A DNA stretch of 64,000 nucleotides from Pedobacter sandarakinus (lineage in GTDB: Bacteria; Bacteroidota; Bacteroidia; Sphingobacteriales; Sphingobacteriaceae). The stretch spans positions 310,001 to 374,000 of the forward strand of contig NZ_JAPIVG010000001.1 in the NCBI RefSeq assembly GCF_026240095.1, written 5' to 3'. The notes beneath the pieces were generated by a model. That model worked only from the letters and a program-made list of their open reading frames with translations, was not told the origin of the DNA and made no database searches. The first letter of the stretch is position 1. The number at the start of each line of letters is the position of its first letter. The translations under genes were made by a program, and so were the position numbers. Shown in pieces: positions 59,163 to 64,000 of this stretch.

Positions 59163-60305
59163 TTATGGCTTAACCTGAAACGAATTTTCAATTACTGCCT
59201 CATAAAATTCTACATAGTAGGGAAGTATCTTTTTTAGATCAAAGTCTTGCGCCCGTTTAAATGCATTCTCTTTAAAGGTACTTAATATCTCGTCGCTTTT
59301 TAAGATGGAAATTGCGTTGGCAGCCATTGCATCTACATCGCCAACATTACTCATGTAGCCACAAAAACCATCAACATTTAGCTCTGGTAAACCGCCAGCA
59401 TTAGTGGTTATTGCTGGAACCTTGCATGCCATAGCCTCCAATGCAGCCAAACCAAAACTTTCTGATTCTGATGGCATCAAAAAGAGATCAGACACAGACA
59501 GAATTTCCTCAACCGCGTCTTGTTTACCAAGGAAGCGTACATGGTCACAAATATTTAAGCTACGGCAAAGCTGCTCGTCGTAAACCCGTTCAGGACCATC
59601 GCCAACCATCAATAATTTAGATGGAATTACTGCCTGCACTTTTTCAAAAATGCGGATTACATCAGCTGTACGCTTAACTTTCCTGAAATTTGATGTATGG
59701 ATAAGAATACGTTCGTTATTTGGCGCAATTGCTTTCTTAAAATGGTCTTTGGCTTGTAAGCTGAAGCGACTAAAATCTATAAAGTTTGGAATAACTTTAA
59801 TGTCTTTGGATATTTCAAAATGGTTGTATGTATCTTTTCTCAGGTCATCAGATACGGTTGTAACACCATCACTTTGGTTAATAGAGAATGTAACTACCGG
59901 CTTATAGGTAGGGTCTTTTCCTACCAGAGTAATATCGGTGCCGTGCAATGTTGTAACCACAGGAATATGAATTCCATAACTTGCCAAAATCTGCTTAGCC
60001 ATAAAAGCGGCCGAGGCATGTGGAATGGCGTAATGCACATGCAACACATCTAATTGTTCGAATCGAACCACATCTACCAGCTTGCTGGCGAGCGCAGATT
60101 CGTATGGCGCATAATCGAACAGCGGATAGTCTCTAACTGATACTTCGTGGTAAAATAAATTCGCAGAGAAAAAGTCGAGCCGTGCGGGCTGGCTATAGGT
60201 AATAAAGTGAACTTGGTGCCCTTCATTTGCAAGTGCTTTTCCTAGCTCGGTTGCAACTACCCCACTACCGCCAAAGGTTGGGTAGCAAACAATTCCTATC
60301 TTCAT
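59163..60305 (-). CDS. bshA: N-acetyl-alpha-D-glucosaminyl L-malate synthase (bacillithiol step 1)
   Basis: 380 residues from the ATG at 60303-60305; the frame extends to 60341 but that region would lie upstream of the predicted transcription start. A GT-B (GT4) glycosyltransferase: MKIGIVCYPTFGGSGVVATE is the BshA opening, with HVHYAIPHASAAFMAKQIL and TTLHGTDITLVGKDPTYKPV in the N-terminal half and FLMPSESESFGLAALEAMAC (Glu-x7-Glu donor site) in the C-terminal half. BshA joins GlcNAc from UDP-GlcNAc to L-malate, the first step to bacillithiol, the low-molecular-weight thiol of many Bacteroidota. bshB and bshC are not in the window. Confidence 0.94.
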   Translation of the reverse strand: MKIGIVCYPTFGGSGVVATELGKALANEGHQVHFITYSQPARLDFFSANLFYHEVSVRDYPLFDYAPYESALASKLVDVVRFEQLDVLHVHYAIPHASAAFMAKQILASYGIHIPVVTTLHGTDITLVGKDPTYKPVVTFSINQSDGVTTVSDDLRKDTYNHFEISKDIKVIPNFIDFSRFSLQAKDHFKKAIAPNNERILIHTSNFRKVKRTADVIRIFEKVQAVIPSKLLMVGDGPERVYDEQLCRSLNICDHVRFLGKQDAVEEILSVSDLFLMPSESESFGLAALEAMACKVPAITTNAGGLPELNVDGFCGYMSNVGDVDAMAANAISILKSDEILSTFKENAFKRAQDFDLKKILPYYVEFYEAVIENSFQVKP

Positions 60306-60327
60306 TTTTAATGCGTTGTTGTTATTG

Positions 60328-60335
60328 CAAATGTA
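60328..60335 (-). promoter_or_regulatory. -7 box for bshA
   Basis: The minus strand reads TACATTTG, a full match to TAnnTTTG. Transcription would begin near 60322, about 17 bases before the ATG at 60305 and downstream of the alternative ATG at 60341. No -33 box at the proper spacing is apparent. Confidence 0.45.
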
Positions 60336-60497
60336 GCCCATTTTAATGTATTATACATGTCGGCATATTGCAATAAAAAGGATACGTTACATACATTCAT
60401 CAGCCATTTCAGGCGTGAAGCACCTAACATGAACAAGGACTATTCTACGAATGAAATCTGAACCAAAGAATATAGTAGTAGCTGCAGCAGAAGTAAA

Positions 60498-60947
60498 CTA
60501 ATTGGAAACGAACAGTATATTTGGTTTCCTATAGCCAAGTTTACGTTCCTCACGCTGTATTTGATCACGAATGTCTTCTACATTTGCAATTTGCTTAGCC
60601 AATCGTTCCAGGGCTTTTTGCGCATTCTGACCATCATTACGGGCTTTCTTGGCTGTCTTTTCTACTACCTTTAGATCGTTGCTGTTTTTAGATGTGCTAC
60701 TGGACTTATCTGCCGAGGCATTTGCATCCCCTTCTGCTTCTACAAGCTTGATTCGCAATTTTTCTACCTCCGCTTCTTCTTCCGCCTCCTTAATTTTTAA
60801 AGCTAAAACCTTATTATTCATTTTCAAAATCTCAACACGGGTGGTTAACACCGCTAAAGAGTCTTTAGATACCCTAGGTGAATAATTTTGGGCGAAAGCA
60901 GCACATGTGCCACAAACTAACAAGCAAGAAACTAAAAATTTTTTCAT
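60498..60947 (-). CDS. Secreted coiled-coil protein of unknown function
   Basis: 149 residues from the ATG at 60945-60947 (MKKFLVSCLLVCGTCAAFAQ, signal peptide). The mature protein is almost wholly charged helix (ALKIKEAEEEAEVEKLRIKL; VEKTAKKARNDGQNAQKALE; VEDIRDQIQREERKLGYRK) with a Ser/Asn-rich hinge near residues 80-95. It predicts a periplasmic coiled coil of two segments. No family is recognised. It stands alone between bshA and the membrane protein gene. Confidence 0.65.
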   Translation of the reverse strand: MKKFLVSCLLVCGTCAAFAQNYSPRVSKDSLAVLTTRVEILKMNNKVLALKIKEAEEEAEVEKLRIKLVEAEGDANASADKSSSTSKNSNDLKVVEKTAKKARNDGQNAQKALERLAKQIANVEDIRDQIQREERKLGYRKPNILFVSN

Positions 60948-61070
60948 AACCATCTACTTTAAGTAAATCGTTATTCAATTCAGGTGCCTTAACTAAAAGG
61001 TCTATTTTAAAGCAATTGCAGGCTTATCTAAAAAATACCGGCGATTTCTGAGCATTTTTCTCCACAGGTA

Positions 61071-61559
61071 TTATTTAAAAGTTCGCATTTCTTCTTTAAT
61101 GACCAGGAAAAGTTCGTTGGGTCTTTGCGTACCAATGAAGTATTCCAACCCATCTCTATCTGTTAATACTACTGCATCTTTACCAGAAGAATAGAAACGG
61201 ATTGTGCCTTTTGTATGCAAATTGTAAACGGGATTGTTAAAAAAATATCGGCTGTAAGTAGCTTTTCTTACGTCTACAATGCTATTCAGATCGATTTTAA
61301 CACGCTTGGTGGTCCATAATCCATCTAAAATTAAGCTCCCGTTCTCTACAACGGTTTTATATTGAATTAGAAAAAGGAGCAACATTGAAACGCCAATTAT
61401 TCCAAATCCAACAACTAAAAATAAGTCTTGCGTATTGCCACGGTCGCGTTCATAAACGTATACACCAAAACAAAACGCAGCCATAATTAATCGAATGAAA
61501 ATCCGTACATAATCGCGACCAATGAATTGTTTTTCGATAAAGGCGTATTTGCTTTCCAC
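61071..61559 (-). CDS. Membrane protein of unknown function (162 aa), GTG start
   Basis: Two membrane helices (about 22-38 and 47-66) are followed by a cytoplasmic beta-rich domain of about 90 residues (VKIDLNSIVDVRKATYSRYF; GTIRFYSSGKDAVVLTDRDG) resembling bacterial PH-like domains. The start is GTG at 61557-61559, immediately after the tilS stop, so the two genes are translationally coupled. The protein ends GLEYFIGTQRPNELFLVIKE plus EMRTFK. No known function. Confidence 0.6.
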   Translation of the reverse strand: MESKYAFIEKQFIGRDYVRIFIRLIMAAFCFGVYVYERDRGNTQDLFLVVGFGIIGVSMLLLFLIQYKTVVENGSLILDGLWTTKRVKIDLNSIVDVRKATYSRYFFNNPVYNLHTKGTIRFYSSGKDAVVLTDRDGLEYFIGTQRPNELFLVIKEEMRTFK

Positions 61560-62891
61560 TTAATAATTTTTGAGTTCGAATATAACAACTTTTTTGGTTG
61601 CACTGGTTAATTTATATCTATTATCCTGCCGCATACCTACAATCCAGATAATTTCGCCGTTACCGTTAATTAGCAATGGAATTTGGTGTTTTATATGTAG
61701 AGGCACTTTTTCATTAATAAAATAATCGCTAACCTTTTTCAGCTTACGCATTCCTAGCGGGATAAATTTATCTCCACTTTCCCAATTACGTAATACCAGT
61801 GGATATATGAGGTCGTTAGTGCTTATAAAAGCCCGTTTGGCATCACTCGCAAATTGTAACCGATCTGTATAATGGATACCAATTTCATAATCGGCAAAAT
61901 TTATTTCTGCTGTTGTAGGATGAATGAATTGATTGCGTTCATTTTCTTTAGCTCTCCTCGTAATAATTAAATAATCTCTATTGATTATCGCTTGATGACT
62001 TAAACTAAAAAAATGCGTTCCACTTAAGGCCTCCAGGGCCGATAAAATTTCGCCGGTTACATGTTGGGAAAATCCAAAAGGCTTAAGCAATTCAAACACC
62101 AAGAGCTTTTGAGGATGCAAATTTTTAAGCGCTGCAATTTTGATGTAATTACCATCTTCACGTTGGTCTATTATTTCCCGAGATAAATTGGCCACCTCAA
62201 GGGCCAGAAACGATTCAATTTCCGCAAATCTCTGGATATTATCTGCGAACGTTTGCGCTAAGTTTGGGTTTATTGCTTGAAGATGCGGAATCACTTGTAA
62301 GCGAAGCCTATTGCGGGTGTAGTTTGTAAGCTGGTTCGAACTGTCTTCTACAAAATTGATGTCATTTAAAATTACCAAGTCATCAATTTGCTGGCGGTTA
62401 AGAAATAGCAAAGGCCTGATTAATCGATCTCGTTTTGGAGCGATGCCATGTAGACCGCTAATGCCAGTACCACGTACCAAGTTAATAAGAACGGTTTCTA
62501 CGGCATCATTCTGGTGTTGAGCCAATGCAATGAAATCATAACCATGTTGGGCACGAATTTCCTCAAACCACGAATAGCGTAGATCTCTCGCCGCCATCTG
62601 GGTAGAAATTTTATGCTCCAGCGCATATTTTTTAGTATCAAATTGCGTTATATAGATCGGGAAGCCGAGGGTGTTAGCTAATATTTTTACAAAATTTTCA
62701 TCTCGCTGTGCCTCATCACCCCGTAAATTAAAATTACAGTGCGCCACTCCAACATCTGCTCCAATTGCTTTAAATAAATGCAACATTAATACCGAATCTT
62801 TCCCACCGCTAACAGCTAAAAGAACTTTATTACCCTCAGCAAACAACTGGTGTTGCGCTATAAATTCTCGAAATTGTTGTAAGGGTAACAT
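61560..62891 (-). CDS. tilS: tRNA(Ile)-lysidine synthase
   Basis: 443 residues from the ATG at 62889-62891 (MLPLQQFREFIAQHQLFAEG); a frame extending to 62939 would read through the divergent promoter region. The PP-loop ATP motif is VLLAVSGGKDSVLMLH (residues about 21-36), followed by GVAHCNFNLRGDEAQRDENF and ALAQHQNDAVETVLINLVRG, all diagnostic of TilS. A substrate-binding middle domain and the C-terminal TilS_C domain with KVSDYFINEKVPLHIKHQIP complete it. The enzyme converts the wobble cytidine of tRNA(Ile)CAU to lysidine so that it reads AUA. Length is normal for the family. Confidence 0.95.
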   Translation of the reverse strand: MLPLQQFREFIAQHQLFAEGNKVLLAVSGGKDSVLMLHLFKAIGADVGVAHCNFNLRGDEAQRDENFVKILANTLGFPIYITQFDTKKYALEHKISTQMAARDLRYSWFEEIRAQHGYDFIALAQHQNDAVETVLINLVRGTGISGLHGIAPKRDRLIRPLLFLNRQQIDDLVILNDINFVEDSSNQLTNYTRNRLRLQVIPHLQAINPNLAQTFADNIQRFAEIESFLALEVANLSREIIDQREDGNYIKIAALKNLHPQKLLVFELLKPFGFSQHVTGEILSALEALSGTHFFSLSHQAIINRDYLIITRRAKENERNQFIHPTTAEINFADYEIGIHYTDRLQFASDAKRAFISTNDLIYPLVLRNWESGDKFIPLGMRKLKKVSDYFINEKVPLHIKHQIPLLINGNGEIIWIVGMRQDNRYKLTSATKKVVIFELKNY

Positions 62892-62895
62892 CCAC

Positions 62896-62903
62896 CAAAA
62901 ATA
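62896..62903 (-). promoter_or_regulatory. -7 box for tilS
   Basis: The minus strand reads TATTTTTG, a full match to TAnnTTTG, only 4 bases before the tilS ATG. The mRNA would be leaderless or nearly so. Confidence 0.4.
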
Positions 62904-62920
62904 TTTAATTTTAACTGGTA

Positions 62921-62936
62921 TTCCGAACGTTCGGAA
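62921..62936. promoter_or_regulatory. Perfect palindrome between tilS and the OstA-like gene
   Basis: TTCCGAACGTTCGGAA is a 16-bp perfect palindrome in the 65-base divergent spacer. It covers the expected -33 area of both promoters. It shares the GAACGTTC core with the starch-locus operators but has different arms. Confidence 0.6.
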
Positions 62937-62944
62937 CAAAAAAC

Positions 62945-62952
62945 TAACTTTG
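62945..62952 (+). promoter_or_regulatory. -7 box for the OstA-like gene
   Basis: TAACTTTG, a full match to TAnnTTTG, ends 5 bases before the GTG start codon, again predicting a leaderless message. The palindrome occupies the -33 side. Confidence 0.45.
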
Positions 62953-62956
62953 TAAA

Positions 62957-64000
62957 GTGCAGAAACTATTTGTCTTTCTTTTTTTATCGATTGCCCCTTT
63001 TATTGTATTCGGCCAACAAGTAGGTTCGAAGATCAAAATCGTTTCTTACTCAAAAATTCGTGGCGATGTTAAAAATAAGATTAACTATCTACGCAATCCG
63101 GTTTTTCAACAAGACAATGCAACGTTAAGTTGCGATAGTGCAGTTTTTTATAGCGAGCGCAATTATTTCGAAGCTTACCAAAACGTACATATCAACCAGC
63201 TTACCACCGATATCTATTCTGATCAGCTGGAATACGATGGTAACAAGAAACAGGCTCACTTAACGGGCAACGTTCGAATGGTGGATCCGACCACTGTTTT
63301 AACGACCAATATTTTAGACTACAATACGTTGAGTAAAATTGGAACTTACACCAGTGGTGGAAAGATTGTAAACCAACAAGTTACTTTAACCAGCAAAAAC
63401 GGTTATTACTTTAACACCACCAGCGATGCGTATTTTAGGTACGATGTAGTGGTAGTTACGCCTCAGGTTACCATCAAATCAGACACCATGCGTTACAACA
63501 CGCAAACAAAATGGACCTACTTTTACGGACCTACCAATATCAAAGGCAAAGATGATAATCTTTATACAGAGAATGGTGCATATAATACCATGACTGAAGA
63601 TGCATATTTTGGAAAGAAAAACCTTTACACGCAAGGAACACGTTCTTTAAAAGGTGATAGCCTTTATTACTTCGGGAAAGTTGGTTACGGAAAGGCGGTT
63701 AAAAATATCGTTTTCTCTGATACCAAAGATAAGATGAAAATGTTTGGGGATTTAGGCTATTATTACAAGGCAGACCAAAGAACCTTGGTTACACGAAATG
63801 CCTACCTAGGCATAGGCACTGAAGATTCTATCGAAGTGAAAGGGAAAAAGCGCCCTGATAGTTTATGGATGGGAGCCGATACACTGGAGACGCAAATGGT
63901 ATTGCAAAAAACCCTGAAGCTGATCCCGAAGATATCGATAAAAGCCGACAACGAGATTGGGGAAGACGATGAAGCTGAGCCTAAGGAAAAACCTGAGCGC
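62957..64000 (+). CDS. OstA/LptA-like periplasmic protein, 5' part
   Basis: 348 codons are in the window and the gene runs off the right edge. The start is GTG at 62957-62959; upstream in frame a TAA follows within four codons, and the next ATG lies well inside the conserved part. A signal peptide (QKLFVFLFLSIAPFIVFGQ) precedes an OstA-like jelly-roll: ATLSCDSAVFYSERNYFEAY, TTDIYSDQLEYDGNKKQAHL, LTTNILDYNTLSKIGTYTSG and TPQVTIKSDTMRYNTQTKWT. The repeated DS..Y/D.L.Y patterns are those of LptA-fold proteins that bind the lipid part of lipopolysaccharide in the periplasm. It probably belongs to the LPS transport bridge, but this Bacteroidota subfamily is little studied. Confidence 0.82.
   Translation, partial: MQKLFVFLFLSIAPFIVFGQQVGSKIKIVSYSKIRGDVKNKINYLRNPVFQQDNATLSCDSAVFYSERNYFEAYQNVHINQLTTDIYSDQLEYDGNKKQAHLTGNVRMVDPTTVLTTNILDYNTLSKIGTYTSGGKIVNQQVTLTSKNGYYFNTTSDAYFRYDVVVVTPQVTIKSDTMRYNTQTKWTYFYGPTNIKGKDDNLYTENGAYNTMTEDAYFGKKNLYTQGTRSLKGDSLYYFGKVGYGKAVKNIVFSDTKDKMKMFGDLGYYYKADQRTLVTRNAYLGIGTEDSIEVKGKKRPDSLWMGADTLETQMVLQKTLKLIPKISIKADNEIGEDDEAEPKEKPER

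Noticed and set aside
62921..62936. Palindrome as another site of the starch LacI regulator
   Set aside because: The GAACGTTC core is shared, but the arms differ (CC/GG order), so the same protein is unlikely to bind; kept as an unknown operator.

Overview
The window looks like chromosome of a Bacteroidota member, most probably a soil or water Sphingobacteriia species (Pedobacter/Mucilaginibacter type). This rests on four SusC/SusD pairs, many lipoproteins with C-K-(K/R)-(D/E) mature ends, Bacteroidota promoter boxes (-33 TTTG-like, -7 TAnnTTTG), a bacillithiol synthase (bshA) and AT-rich spacers. No tRNA, rRNA, CRISPR array, insertion sequence or phage gene was seen. Nearly everything is on the minus strand; exceptions are a response regulator, dinB, a small membrane protein, a decayed arsC and a partial OstA-like gene.

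Layout. 1-3087: housekeeping (accA start, SPFH protein, small membrane protein, S10 carboxypeptidase-like protein). 3216-10224: an ECF sigma, FecR anti-sigma, STN-SusC and SusD set, a trans-envelope signalling uptake locus with no hydrolase of its own. 10341-28180: a starch/maltodextrin locus headed by a LacI regulator, then SusC, SusD, SusE, a neopullulanase-like GH13, beta-phosphoglucomutase, GH65 maltose phosphorylase, a second GH13, an MFS disaccharide transporter and a GH13 lipoprotein. Two near-identical palindromes lie between lacI and susC. The inferred flow is surface and periplasmic amylolysis, import of maltose, phosphorolysis to glucose plus beta-glucose 1-phosphate, and isomerisation to glucose 6-phosphate.

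28500-30168: stand-alone receiver protein and DNA polymerase IV. 30258-32747: a large secreted DUF4965/glutaminase-type protein bounded by terminators. 32935-50905: an eleven-gene operon-like run with two SusC/SusD pairs, two fasciclin proteins, DUF5007, an IPT/beta-propeller protein, a LamG-bearing alkaline-phosphatase-fold protein whose active site looks degenerate, and PA14, PKD and discoidin lipoproteins. It has binding and transport modules but no recognisable intact hydrolase, and is the best candidate for an undescribed system.

51456-62891: SulP transporter, a frameshifted arsC pseudogene, a small ECF sigma/zinc anti-sigma operon with two YHS proteins, an outer-membrane barrel and a DM13 lipoprotein, then DUF1223, KTSC, bshA, a coiled-coil protein, a membrane protein and tilS. 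tilS is divergent from the partial OstA-like gene across a short spacer holding a perfect palindrome. Domain names come from recognising motifs by eye; no database search was run.
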